33,498 nucleotides of DNA from Glutamicibacter uratoxydans (GTDB taxonomy: Bacteria; Actinomycetota; Actinomycetes; Actinomycetales; Micrococcaceae). The translations under genes and the position numbers were made by a program. A model generated the notes under the pieces. The model saw only the letters and a program-made list of their open reading frames with translations. It ran no database searches and was not told the DNA's origin. The stretch covers positions 1 through 33,498 of the forward strand of contig NZ_BJNY01000027.1 in assembly GCF_006539925.1 (NCBI RefSeq), in the 5' to 3' direction. Shown here one piece after another: positions 8,785 to 21,280 of this stretch. Positions within the stretch are counted from its first letter, which is position 1. Every line of letters begins with the position of its first letter.

Positions 8785-9234
8785 ATGGCATTCTTTTCAC
8801 GTTTGCGGGCACAGCGCGCGGCAAACCGCGAGTTGGGCGAGGGCGTGTGGCGCCGGGCCCACGACCGTTTTACCCGCTCCCTGGACCGGGTATTCCAGGT
8901 GCTTGAAGGCATCAGCGACAATGACATCTACAACCAGCTGCTCGGCCCCGCGAATGAGATGGCCGAGCTGCTGCCAGCCGTCCGCCAGTTGTGTGCTGAC
9001 GCCCAGGCTCTGACCCCCAGCGATGACGAGGTCATTCCTCCAAGCACTGCCAGGGTGCACCGCTCGCTGACCAAGTCGGCCAATGACCTGGCAACCACTG
9101 CGCAGGTCATTGCGATGATGCGCATGCAGGCCGAGGCCGGCGATCCCATCGACATCAAGGCGGTGGAACACCGCACCCGGATCGTCAAGGAAGATCTGGA
9201 CACCGCGATGCGGGTGCTTTCCGAAGTGAAGTAA
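8785..9234 (+). CDS. Conserved hypothetical protein, helical
   Basis: This is a 149-aa hydrophilic, mostly helical protein without signal peptide or membrane segment. I do not recognise a named domain; the N-terminus is basic (FFSRLRAQRAANRE), and the middle has a proline-containing break (TPSDDEVIPPST) between two helical halves. Codon use matches the core genes, with high GC at third positions, which supports it as a real gene. The ATG at 8785 is preceded by only a weak purine stretch, and TTAACT or TAGGAT at about 8744-8754 could be the -10 element. The next gene follows after 64 bases and has its own leaderless promoter. Confidence 0.75.
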   Translation: MAFFSRLRAQRAANRELGEGVWRRAHDRFTRSLDRVFQVLEGISDNDIYNQLLGPANEMAELLPAVRQLCADAQALTPSDDEVIPPSTARVHRSLTKSANDLATTAQVIAMMRMQAEAGDPIDIKAVEHRTRIVKEDLDTAMRVLSEVK

Positions 9235-9286
9235 CGAAGCTTTACAGTTTTCGTGGCGCTGGACACGGCAGGCTTGTCGAATGCAT

Positions 9287-9298
9287 TAGATTGGTTGC
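9287..9298 (+). promoter_or_regulatory. Leaderless -10 of the aldo/keto reductase
   Basis: TAGATT at 9287-9292 is followed by exactly 6 nt and then the ATG at 9299; there is no Shine-Dalgarno. This fits a leaderless transcript. Confidence 0.5.
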
Positions 9299-10141
9299 AT
9301 GACCCAAACTGTTCCAGAACTTAAGTTCCATGACGGAAATTCCATCGACCAGCTTGGCTATGGCGTGTGGCAGGTGCCGGACGCAGAAGCCGAAATCGTG
9401 GTGGGCAAGGCAATCGATGCAGGCTACCGCCACATCGACACCGCCCGCATCTACGGCAATGAAGAGGGCGTGGGCCGCGCGATCGCAGCGACCGACGTTC
9501 CACGCGAAGAACTTTTCATCACCACCAAGGTGTGGAACTCGGACCAGGGCTACGAAAAGACCCTGCTGGCTGCCGACGCTTCCCTTGAGCGCCTGGGCCT
9601 TGAGTACGTCGACCTGTACCTGATCCACTGGCTGCAGCCAAAGCGCGGCACCTACGTGGACACTTGGAAGGCGCTGATTCAGCTGCAGAAGGACGGCAAG
9701 GCCAAGTCCATCGGCGTCTGCAACTTCACCATTGAAGCTCTGGAGGAGCTGTACGCCGAGACCGGCGTGCGCCCGGTGATCAACCAAGTTGAGACCCACC
9801 CATACTTCCCGCAGAATGAACTGCGCGCCTACGAGGCAGAGCACGGCATCCTGCACGAGTCGTGGTCCCCGCTGGGCCAGGGCGGCGACTTGCTCACCGA
9901 CCCGGTGCTGGTGAAGATCGCGGAGAAGCACAACGCTTCGGTGGCCCAGGTGGTCATCGCTTGGCACCTGGCTGTAGGCAACGTCGTGATCCCCAAGTCG
10001 GTCACCGATTCGCGCATCATTGAGAACTTCGCATCGCTGAACGTCACCTTGGACGACGAAGATCTGGCAGCTATCGCTACCCTGGACCGCGGTCCGGAAG
10101 GCCGCATCGCAGCCGATCCTGCAACTGCAGACTTCGCCTAA
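9299..10141 (+). CDS. Aldo/keto reductase (2,5-diketo-D-gluconate reductase type)
   Basis: This is a 280-aa cytoplasmic NADPH-dependent reductase of the AKR superfamily, reducing aldehydes or ketones of unknown identity. The catalytic tetrad is complete: Asp47 and Tyr52 in GYRHIDTARIYGNE, Lys77 in TTKVWN, and His110 in DLYLIHW. The TIM-barrel signatures IGVCNFT and VINQVETHPYFPQ follow, and the C-terminal cofactor motif VIPKSVTDSRIIENF is present. Length and motifs match the prokaryotic 2,5-diketogluconate reductase/AKR5 group. The ATG lies 6 nt after a TAGATT box, suggesting leaderless expression. A strong bidirectional hairpin follows. Confidence 0.93.
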   Translation: MTQTVPELKFHDGNSIDQLGYGVWQVPDAEAEIVVGKAIDAGYRHIDTARIYGNEEGVGRAIAATDVPREELFITTKVWNSDQGYEKTLLAADASLERLGLEYVDLYLIHWLQPKRGTYVDTWKALIQLQKDGKAKSIGVCNFTIEALEELYAETGVRPVINQVETHPYFPQNELRAYEAEHGILHESWSPLGQGGDLLTDPVLVKIAEKHNASVAQVVIAWHLAVGNVVIPKSVTDSRIIENFASLNVTLDDEDLAAIATLDRGPEGRIAADPATADFA

Positions 10142-10162
10142 AGACTATTTAGCGCAAGTTTG

Positions 10163-10193
10163 AAGACCCTTGGCCTTTTGGGCCAAGGGTCTT
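10163..10193. terminator. Bidirectional terminator at the island edge
   Basis: A perfect 13-bp stem (AAGACCCTTGGCC and its complement) with loop TTTTG ends in TTT on the plus strand, and reads as a hairpin with a short A/T flank on the minus strand. It separates the aldo/keto reductase from the convergent restriction-modification gene, and marks the switch from GC-rich core sequence to the more AT-rich island. Confidence 0.85.
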
Positions 10194-10214
10194 TGCCACG
10201 TCAAAAGCGATACG

Positions 10215-15049
<4,835 letters not shown>

Positions 15050-15083
15050 ACGTTCATTATGTCGGACTGATACATGTCTTCAA
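15050..15083 (-). promoter_or_regulatory. Leaderless promoter of the type ISP gene
   Basis: On the minus strand TTGAAG (complement of 15078-15083) and CATAAT (complement of 15056-15061) are separated by 16 nt. The -10 box ends exactly 6 nt before the ATG at 15049. No Shine-Dalgarno is present, so the mRNA should be leaderless. Confidence 0.6.
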
Positions 15084-15163
15084 ATCATGAGAAACCTGCT
15101 GAAATAGCTTGACCCTCCCGCTGATTTGTTTGCCGGTCGAATATCAAGCCAGCGGATCAGTCA

Positions 15164-15445
15164 TCAGATGTTTGGTGAGGCTGGCCGATGTGATTTTTGC
15201 AGGAGCCATGAATTAATTTCCACGCAGTCGTTGAAGCCAAGATGGATTATCTTGCTGTCGGTGCCCGGCATGCCGTTCGCCCACCTGTTGATGTCGGCCC
15301 AGAGCCAGATTCCGCCGCCGACAGGGTTAGCAAATTCCGGGAATGGCAGGTCGTTCGGACCGCGGCGAGTACCTCTCACCCAGTTGCTGACTGCTTGACG
15401 GGAAATATTCAGGCGATCTGCAATATTTTGCCTCGTGAGAGACAA
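15164..15445 (-). CDS. Helix-turn-helix DNA-binding protein
   Basis: This is a small putative regulator (93 aa from the TTG at 15445). The N-terminal helix-turn-helix is clear: LTRQNIADRLNISRQAVSNWVRGTRRG. It is followed by FPEFANPVGGGIWLWADINRWA, a pattern seen in short actinobacterial HTH proteins. The frame is open further upstream to 15656, with only a TTG at 15604 as another usual start and no ATG or GTG. I prefer 15445, because the extra upstream stretch is low in coding character and is made of TCTG-rich repeats that look like operators. It lies upstream of the type ISP gene on the same strand with 114 bases between, so it might act as a controller protein; that is inference from position. 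Confidence 0.6.
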   Translation of the reverse strand: MSLTRQNIADRLNISRQAVSNWVRGTRRGPNDLPFPEFANPVGGGIWLWADINRWANGMPGTDSKIIHLGFNDCVEINSWLLQKSHRPASPNI

Positions 15446-15464
15446 CGATGACGATATCAAGGCG

Positions 15465-15522
15465 GTTCTGTCCGGTCTGTTCCGATTGAAATCAAACCCA
15501 TCTGGTCTGTCCGTTCTGCCTG
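15465..15522. repeat. TCTGTCCG direct repeats upstream of the HTH gene
   Basis: Two copies of a 15-bp motif, GTTCTGTCCGGTCTG (15465-15479) and GGTCTGTCCGTTCTG (15504-15518), differ at two positions and are offset by 39 bp. Each contains two TCTG cores 9 bp apart. They lie directly upstream of the preferred HTH start and may be binding sites for that protein. Confidence 0.5.
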
Positions 15523-15655
15523 TTTGATGGAGTCCCAACAGAATGTGCACATTTGTTGGACCGATTCCGCTGGAATTGATCGCGTCACAGAGTTCTATCT
15601 GCAAGGCCTTCAGGCAACACTCGCTAGGATGGTTAGGGCCTGAACTGACTTCGAT

Positions 15656-15874
15656 TCAGGAGCCGCTCAATACTGGATTCCCGAGCCTTCCATGTTCCCC
15701 ACGAATCGCCGAAGGGAACTTCAAACCAACCAGGTCGCCACGACGCAATAGCTTCCGAACTGCCTCCGGATGACACCGTAGACGCTCGGCGGTTTCCTTC
15801 GCAGTTAGAAGAAAATTCACCAAAATCGCCGTTTCTTTTTCGTACAGGATATTGTTCGTGTATTGAGTGAACAT
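15656..15874 (-). pseudogene. Small excisionase-like HTH frame, probably truncated
   Basis: A 72-aa frame starts at the ATG at 15874. It contains LLTAKETAERLRCHPEAVRKLLRRGDLVGLKF, the recognisable winged-helix/excisionase-type (MerR-like) HTH. After that point the expected wing sequence (a GRxWRI-like strand) is missing and the frame ends in unrelated residues at a TGA. The same frame continues beyond this TGA into the HTH gene at 15164, so the pair could be one interrupted gene or two adjacent ones. I treat it as a probable remnant. It is divergent from the lipoprotein gene at 15915. Confidence 0.45.
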
Positions 15875-15914
15875 ACTCGAGATCAATTCATTGCACTTTT
15901 TTGGGGAAAGAACC

Positions 15915-16571
15915 ATGAAGAAAATATTTCCGATCGCATTTGTAGCTGCATTGGTGCTCACTGGATGTAGTACTGGTCAAAATCCGAACGATCAGCCAAC
16001 TGAATCCACGCTTTCTGCGCCGTCGCTAACAATTCCCGAGGCCACTGATTCAACTTCGACCACTTCGACAGTAGAGTCGTCCTCTACAGCATCTGCTCTT
16101 GGACCCGTTCAAACAGAAAGCGTACGAGGTAACCTGATCAAGCAAGTCGGTGACCTTGCCGGTATCAGCAACGAGAACGGCGAACCAATCTTAGAATTCA
16201 CCATCAATCGAATGACCATTGATCCGAAGTGCACGGGCAGATGGAAAGAAAAGGCCGAGAACGGGCATCTGGTACTTCTTGAAGTTAGCGCCAAAACATA
16301 CAAGAGCGTTGACGATGTGAACTCCAACGGTTGGGACTTGAACCCATACGGATTCAAAATCATCAAGAAAGACGGAACAACGTCTAACGCTCCAGCGGGG
16401 TCCAACGCGAGCTTCTCATGCTTCAATGAAAACAAGTACCTCCCAACAATGGGTGATGCTGAGAAAGCATCAGGCTACGTTGTCTTGGACGTTGAAGATC
16501 CGAGCGGAACACTCGTGTACGAAGAAGGATATACCGGCGTTGGCTGGGAATGGGAATACCCGGCAAAATAG
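15915..16571 (+). CDS. Putative lipoprotein of unknown function
   Basis: This 218-aa protein starts with a lipoprotein signal: MKKIFPIAFVAALVLTGCS, with lipobox LTGC and the lipidated Cys at position 19. A Ser/Thr-rich linker (about residues 20-65) follows, typical of surface lipoproteins, and then a compact domain with Asn/Gly turns and two cysteines (DPKCTGRW, ASFSCFNE), perhaps of the DUF4352-like immunoglobulin type; that assignment is weak. I start at the ATG at 15915, preceded by GGGGAAAG at good spacing; the ATG at 15867 would bury the signal peptide. Codon use is AT-rich compared with core genes. It sits in the island and may be an accessory gene carried with the restriction system. 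Confidence 0.75.
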   Translation: MKKIFPIAFVAALVLTGCSTGQNPNDQPTESTLSAPSLTIPEATDSTSTTSTVESSSTASALGPVQTESVRGNLIKQVGDLAGISNENGEPILEFTINRMTIDPKCTGRWKEKAENGHLVLLEVSAKTYKSVDDVNSNGWDLNPYGFKIIKKDGTTSNAPAGSNASFSCFNENKYLPTMGDAEKASGYVVLDVEDPSGTLVYEEGYTGVGWEWEYPAK

Positions 16572-16720
16572 TAGCCACAGCTTGGAGCATGCGTGCCAAA
16601 AGGGAAGAAATAGCATTATGAAAGCTGGCATCGGCACGCATTATTTTCTGGGTATGACAATTGAATTCTTTCATAGATTCAAAATGTCGGAACTAGAAAA
16701 TAGCATGCGTATAAGACTGA

Positions 16721-16933
16721 AAACACCAGCATGCAAGGAAAAAGAAGACGCGCACCAGAACAGAAACCCTTGACCAGAAATGCCCTAAGTGCGGAGCAAT
16801 GCTACGCCAAACTGTGGAGTATCAAGAAACATTAGACGGTGGTGGCGAATGGATGCCATTACGCCAGCCTTTCTGCCCGCGCGGTCACACATTGTTCTTC
16901 TCGCTGAGTGGAGAAGTTACTTCGATGGATTAA
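16721..16933 (+). pseudogene. Zinc-ribbon protein fragment
   Basis: An open frame ending at the TAA at 16931 encodes DQKCPKCGAMLRQ near its start and FCPRGHTLFF near its end, so it looks like a small zinc-ribbon protein (CPxC plus a C/H pair). No ATG, GTG or TTG precedes the first Cys pair in this frame; the only ATG (16799) comes after it. A different frame starting at the ATG at 16618 could have joined it by a shift in the A-rich run near 16738. I read it as a broken gene. Confidence 0.35.
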
Positions 16934-16981
16934 CAGCTTTTGAGGTTCGTCCGGTATGGGCAATCTTAACTTCCGTGAATC

Positions 16982-17013
16982 TCGCGCCGGGCAGAATATT
17001 CTGCCTGGCGCGA
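16982..17013. repeat. 32-bp palindrome
   Basis: TCGCGCCGGGCAGAAT is followed directly by its near-perfect complement, with one G-T mismatch and no loop. No T-run follows on either side, so it is not a standard terminator; it may be a remnant of one, or a protein-binding or recombination site. Confidence 0.6.
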
Positions 17014-17583
17014 AACTGAATTAGTGTGCAGGTAGGTAACCTAGTTGCTCAATCTGAATTCCGACCCAGAAAGTGTTGTATCCGCTTGTTTCAACGCTGG
17101 AGGTTCTTCAAGACAGTTAATCGGCTTTCCAGCACCGCAACTGATTCCAGCAACCACGCCATTTGGGGCTTATGATATTCCACCATTTCATCAGGACCCG
17201 ACTCACCTGCATCTGATGATCTCGCCCAATGGAAATTTCTTTGAGCGACTGGACTGCGTTCTTTTGAAACGGTGAAAGGTTATCTTGAGGGCTCTGGATT
17301 ATGTGCAGGAATCAACCCAGTTCGTTTTTCAATATTCTTGACGTTATCGGTTAGGTCCGTGCTGAGCATTGACTGGCTTCATCACGTTATACAACGGTTT
17401 GCCACCATTGCTCATTTTCGTCGGCCTCTCATAAATACTGGCTTGCATCGCTCCCGGTATTACTTCCTGTATGGCTTTGCTTCGCGTATGGTCTTGGCAA
17501 TGGCTGAAATATCGAGTGGCGCTTGCATTACATCAGGCTGCACGACCGCATAAGTGCACAAATGAGGGTATTTCGGGTGCGAA

Positions 17584-17625
17584 AACGCCCTTGCCAAAAT
17601 CAATAATGACTCTGACAAGGGCGTT
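17584..17625 (-). terminator. Hairpin downstream of tRNA-Thr
   Basis: A 10-bp stem (AACGCCCTTG / CAAGGGCGTT) encloses 22 nt. On the minus strand it lies just behind the 3' end of tRNA-Thr and is followed by TTTCGC, so it probably ends that transcript. Confidence 0.6.
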
Positions 17626-17631
17626 AGGCCG

Positions 17632-17703
17632 AGCCCCCTGCCGGATTTGAACCGGCGACCTGCTCTTTACGAGGGAGCTGCTCTACCCCTGAGCTAAGGA
17701 GGC
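17632..17703 (-). tRNA. tRNA-Thr (anticodon CGT)
   Basis: On the minus strand the acceptor stem GCCTCCT pairs with AGGGGGC (one G-T pair) with discriminator T at 17632. The D arm is AGCTCAGGGGTAGAGC, and the T arm contains GGTTCAAATCC. The anticodon loop CTCGTAA gives CGT, reading ACG threonine codons. The last anticodon-stem pair is a C-A mismatch. Its 3' end faces the AT-rich island, the usual arrangement for integration at a tRNA gene. Confidence 0.93.
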
Positions 17704-17785
17704 CTGTACCTGCAAACAGGCACCCCGTAACTTTATCTAAGTGGAACTCGGAACGTCAAAACGACCGGCGGGGTGAGCTGCATAT

Positions 17786-19318
17786 TTAGCAGGTAGTTCC
17801 ATCTGCTGGAACCTTGCCGTCAATCAGGTAGTTGTCCACGGCGTCGGTGATGCACTGGTTGGAGCGGCCGTAGGCGGTGTGGCCATGGCCGTTGTAGGTC
17901 AGCAAGTGGCCGTTTTCCAGCTGGTCTGCCAGCGACTGGGACCACTTGTAGGGAGTGGCAGGGTCTCCGGTGGTTCCCACCACCAGAATGTCTGCCGAAC
18001 CTGCGGCATCCAGCGCCTCAGGCTTGCCGGTGGAAGGGAAGTCCCACTCATCACAGACAATCTGGCCGTAGGCGAGGTATTTGCCAAGGGTCGGCGAGGC
18101 CTTTTCGAGCTCTGCCGCATCTTTGTCCATGGCTTCCTCGCTGGCGTCCATCGGACGGTCCAGGCAGTTCACCGCTGTGAGCACGTCCATCGAATTCGAC
18201 TTGTATTTGCCGTCTTCGCCGCGGTCGGCGCTCAGGTCCGAGAAGTACAGCATCTGGTCGACGTTGCCGTCCACAGCTTCTGCCATGGCATTGGTCAGGT
18301 ATGGCCAGTTGGCATCGTCGTAAAGCGGCAGGATGAAGCCGCTGACGAAGTCGATGATCGGCACCGAACGGCCATCGGAAGCAGTCATCGGAGTCTGCTC
18401 GATCTCTGCCAAGAAGTCCTGCAGCTGCTTCTTGGCTTCCTCGACGCTGCCGGTGAACGGGCAGTTCTGGCCCTCCAAGCAGTTTTCAAGCCAAGCGTCG
18501 ATCTCGCCCTCGAAGCCCTGGGCCTGGGCAAGGGTCAGCTCTTCGCCGCTGGCGGTCGGGTCCATGGCGCCGTCCAACACCAGGCGGCCGACCTTGTCAG
18601 GGAAGATGTCAGCGTAGGTGGCGCCCAGGAACGTGCCGTAGGAGTAGCCCAGGTAGTCGAGCTTGTCATCGCCCAGGACCGCGCGGATGATGTCCATGTC
18701 CTTGGCCGCTGAGGCGGTATCTACATGTCCCAGCAGCTCTCCGGTGTTCGCGGCGCAGGCATCAGCGTATTCCTTGGCATCCTCGACGATCTTGCCGCGG
18801 TCTGCGTCCTCCCAGGCCTTGAGGTTCTCCTGGCGGCCCTCGTCGACTTCCTTGTCGCTCTGGCAGATGACCCGGGTGCTCTCGCCGACGCCGCGTGGGT
18901 CGAAGCCGATGATGTTGTAGGCGCGCTGCAGGTTGTTGCTGAACATGACCTGCGTGCCCTGGGTGACCAGGTCGATGCCCGAGCCACCCGGCCCTCCCGG
19001 GTTCACCAACAGGTTGCCCTGGGCACCCTCCGCGGCCCTGCGGTTCAGGGCCAGCTTGATGCTGTCCTTCTCCGGCTCGTCGTAGTTCAGCGGAACATCG
19101 ATGCTTGCGCATTCGATGGTGCTGCCGCACTTCTCCCAGTCGATGCCCTGCGAGTAGTACTTCTCAAGCTGCGGGTTCGCGGATCCCTGCTCGGTGGAGC
19201 TGGAAGCCGCCGGGGCGTCGTTGTTCTGCGCGGTGTCTGCGGTGCTGCAGGAGCTGAGCCCAAGGGCGAGTGCTGCTGCCAGTGCCGAGACTCGGAACAG
19301 GGCGGGGCGTAGGGGCAC
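17786..19318 (-). CDS. Secreted TAP-like alpha/beta hydrolase (lipoprotein)
   Basis: This is a 510-aa exported hydrolase of the tripeptidyl aminopeptidase (SlpD/SlpE-like) group that would remove short peptides from protein N-termini outside the cell. An N-terminal signal with lipobox LSSC (Cys at about position 24) and a Ser/Ala-rich linker indicates a lipoprotein. The alpha/beta-hydrolase core has the oxyanion region NPGGPGGSG, the nucleophile GYSYG (Ser about residue 225), the Asp in GTTGDPATPY (about 452) and the His in NGHGHTAYG (about 477). The C-terminal TAP-like domain is present. The GTG start is preceded by AAGGAG at 8 nt. It lies 54 bases downstream of holB on the same strand and may be cotranscribed with tmk-holB. 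Confidence 0.9.
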   Translation of the reverse strand: MPLRPALFRVSALAAALALGLSSCSTADTAQNNDAPAASSSTEQGSANPQLEKYYSQGIDWEKCGSTIECASIDVPLNYDEPEKDSIKLALNRRAAEGAQGNLLVNPGGPGGSGIDLVTQGTQVMFSNNLQRAYNIIGFDPRGVGESTRVICQSDKEVDEGRQENLKAWEDADRGKIVEDAKEYADACAANTGELLGHVDTASAAKDMDIIRAVLGDDKLDYLGYSYGTFLGATYADIFPDKVGRLVLDGAMDPTASGEELTLAQAQGFEGEIDAWLENCLEGQNCPFTGSVEEAKKQLQDFLAEIEQTPMTASDGRSVPIIDFVSGFILPLYDDANWPYLTNAMAEAVDGNVDQMLYFSDLSADRGEDGKYKSNSMDVLTAVNCLDRPMDASEEAMDKDAAELEKASPTLGKYLAYGQIVCDEWDFPSTGKPEALDAAGSADILVVGTTGDPATPYKWSQSLADQLENGHLLTYNGHGHTAYGRSNQCITDAVDNYLIDGKVPADGTTC

Positions 19319-19372
19319 GATGGTTTCTCCTTGGAAGTACTGCTTGGGGGATGTGCTTCTGCGGCGGGCGGA

Positions 19373-20524
19373 TCAGCGCTTGCCGGGGTTCTGCAGCAGC
19401 CGGGTCATCAGCGCTTCTAGCGCCACCAGCTGGTTGACGTTTGACGCGATGCGCTTGCGGGCCTGGTCGATGGCGTCGATCTGGGACACCGTCTTCTCCT
19501 TGCTCTGGCCGGCCGCATAGTGCGCCAGCTTCTCACGCAGGTGCTCGTTGACCAGCTCGGTGCCGGTCTTCAGCTGCAGGGTCAGCACATCGCGGAAGAA
19601 CGTCGTCAGATCCGTGAGCGTGCGGTCGATGGCATCGAAGCTAGCACGTCGGGCAAAGCGCTTGGCGTTCTCTTCCAGCTCCTTGAACTGGCCGCGCAGC
19701 CCGGCGGGGATGTTCTCCTCCTCGCCCAGGCCATTGGCCCGGCGCAGCTCGGAGACCTTGAGCTGCAGGTCGGCTCCGGTGATCTGTTCGGTGCGCTCGG
19801 CCGAAAGCTTGGCGATGTCCGCGGCCGCCGCCATGGCCTTGGGCAGCGTGGTCACCCGCAGCGGCAGGGTCACAACATTTTCACGCTGCGCCCGGGCGGC
19901 CTCGTCCTTGGCCAGCATCCTGGCAACGCCGATATGCGACTGGGCGGCGCGCGCTGCGAAGCGGGCCAGCTCAAGATCCAGCCCGTCGCGGCGCACCAGC
20001 AGCTGGGCGACCTCTTCGGTGGAGGGAATCGACAGGTTCACCGCGCGGCAGCGCGAGCGGATGGTCACCAGCACGTCGGCGGGGGACGGGGCGCACAGGA
20101 TCCAGATCATGTTCGCCGGCGGCTCTTCGATGGCCTTGAGCATCACATTGCCGCTGCGTTCGGTCATGCGGTCGGCATCTTCAATGATGATGATGCGCCA
20201 GCGGGCCTGGGACGGCTTGTCCTGGGCCTGGGTGATGATCTCGCGGACGTCCCTGACTTGGTATTCGAACTTCTGCGTGGAGATGAAGGCGACGTCCGGA
20301 TGCCTGCCGCCGATGACCGCCAGGCAGGTGGGGCACTGTCCGCAGCCGGCAGGAGACTGCGTGCACTGCAGGGCCGCGGCAAAGGCGCGGGCCGCGGTGG
20401 TGCGCCCCGAGCCCGGGGGGCCGGTGAACAGCCACGCATGGGTGGGCTGGCCCTGGTCCACCTGCTCGGTCAGGGTGGCGATGACGCGCTGCTGGCCTGC
20501 CAGCTCGGAGAAGACCGGGCGCAT
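19373..20524 (-). CDS. holB: DNA polymerase III subunit delta'
   Basis: This is the delta' subunit of the sliding-clamp loader, 383 aa. The AAA+ region has a P-loop-like motif GPPGSGRTT (about 35-43), where Arg replaces the usual Lys. A zinc module of four cysteines (Cys54, 61, 64, 67) follows, as in clamp-loader subunits. The stretch IIIIEDADRMTERSGNVMLKAIEEPP is the Walker B/sensor region, and RSRCR is the conserved SRC motif. The ATG overlaps the stop codon of tmk by one base (TAATG), indicating translational coupling; tmk-holB is a common actinobacterial pair. Confidence 0.93.
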   Translation of the reverse strand: MRPVFSELAGQQRVIATLTEQVDQGQPTHAWLFTGPPGSGRTTAARAFAAALQCTQSPAGCGQCPTCLAVIGGRHPDVAFISTQKFEYQVRDVREIITQAQDKPSQARWRIIIIEDADRMTERSGNVMLKAIEEPPANMIWILCAPSPADVLVTIRSRCRAVNLSIPSTEEVAQLLVRRDGLDLELARFAARAAQSHIGVARMLAKDEAARAQRENVVTLPLRVTTLPKAMAAAADIAKLSAERTEQITGADLQLKVSELRRANGLGEEENIPAGLRGQFKELEENAKRFARRASFDAIDRTLTDLTTFFRDVLTLQLKTGTELVNEHLREKLAHYAAGQSKEKTVSQIDAIDQARKRIASNVNQLVALEALMTRLLQNPGKR

Positions 20525-21177
20525 TAGAGCAGCCCTGCCAGGTGTCCGATGATCTGCTGCTGCAGCGCCTCGACGCCCTGTGCTGCGTCGATGACCAGGT
20601 AGCGCTGCGGGGCGCGGGAAGCCAGGTCATGGAAGGCGCTGCGGATGCGTTCGTGGAACTCGTCGGGCTCGGATTCCAGGCGGTCGGATTCCTCGACTCC
20701 GCCGGTGGCGGCGATGCGCCGCGCCCTGCCGTCGGCCGCGGAGATGTCAAGCAGCACCGTCGCGTCAGGGACCAGGCCGCCGGTGGCGAAGTTGTTGATG
20801 GCGGCCACCGCCTCGATGCCCAGCCCGCGCCCGACGCCCTGGTAGGCCAGGGAAGAATCGACAAAGCGGTCGCAGATCACGTGGGTGCCGGATTCCAGGG
20901 CCGGGATGATGACCTGCTGGACGTGGGCGGCGCGGGCCGCCGCATACATCAGCGCCTCGGTGCGGGCATCGACCTCGCCGTGTCCGTGCTCCAGGACCAG
21001 GGCGCGCAGTTCCTCGCTGATCTGGGTGCCACCGGGCTCCCTGGTCGTCAGGACGTTGGCGCCGCGGGCTTCAAGCCAGGCTTTGGTGCGCTGCACCTGG
21101 GTTGACTTGCCGGCGCCGTCGCCGCCTTCGAAGACGATGAACAGGCCGCGCGCGGAAACAGGGGAATCGATACTCAC
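20524..21177 (-). CDS. tmk: Thymidylate kinase (dTMP kinase)
   Basis: This 217-aa enzyme phosphorylates dTMP to dTDP with ATP in dTTP synthesis. The P-loop FEGGDGAGKST lies at residues 17-26. The dTMP-binding motifs TREPGG and DRFVDSSLAYQG (DRY/F signature) are present, and the lid region with an RR pair (GRARRIAATGG) is as in Gram-positive enzymes. The GTG start at 21177 lies 6 nt after a TAGGCT -10 box on the minus strand (21184-21189), so it is likely leaderless. It overlaps holB by one base and is divergent from the PLP enzyme at 21281. Confidence 0.95.
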   Translation of the reverse strand: MSIDSPVSARGLFIVFEGGDGAGKSTQVQRTKAWLEARGANVLTTREPGGTQISEELRALVLEHGHGEVDARTEALMYAAARAAHVQQVIIPALESGTHVICDRFVDSSLAYQGVGRGLGIEAVAAINNFATGGLVPDATVLLDISAADGRARRIAATGGVEESDRLESEPDEFHERIRSAFHDLASRAPQRYLVIDAAQGVEALQQQIIGHLAGLL

Positions 21178-21280
21178 CCCACTAGCCTAACGAACAGGCC
21201 CCAGGTTGCCTGTTTGCCACCCTCGCAATGAATCGAAACGCTGGGGCGCCCGCGCGATCGGCGGGCGTACGCTGGTGGAT
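21178..21280. promoter_or_regulatory. Divergent leaderless promoters of tmk and the PLP enzyme
   Basis: TAGGCT on the minus strand (21184-21189) is 6 nt from the tmk GTG; TACGCT on the plus strand (21268-21273) is 7 nt from the ATG at 21281. No riboswitch-like structure fits in the short gap. Confidence 0.45.

Larger units (their letters stand above)
16572..17631. other. Gene-poor, AT-richer end of the island
   Basis: About 1 kb without a convincing gene. It contains a possible 51-aa frame at 16618-16773, a zinc-ribbon fragment (16721-16933), a 32-bp palindrome (16982-17013), a 76-aa frame from a TTG at 17045 to 17275 with weak coding character, and then nothing I can recognise up to the hairpin at 17584. 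No integrase or transposase motif is visible in any frame I read. Confidence 0.5.

Noticed and set aside
17045-17275. A 76-aa frame starting with TTG at the end of the island
   Set aside because: It has a purine stretch upstream but no codon bias, no domain and no conserved-looking pattern; left as part of the gene-poor region.
17272-17553. A possible integrase or transposase remnant near tRNA-Thr
   Set aside because: I read both strands here and saw no recombinase motif (no R-H-R-Y or DDE pattern), only short frames broken by stops.
19520-20552. Two long plus-strand frames over holB
   Set aside because: Both are antisense shadows of holB with low-complexity Ser/Arg/Ala composition.
21190-21280. 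A SAM riboswitch upstream of the Cys/Met PLP enzyme
   Set aside because: The gap is about 100 bp, shared with the tmk promoter, and the start is preceded directly by a -10 box, leaving no leader.
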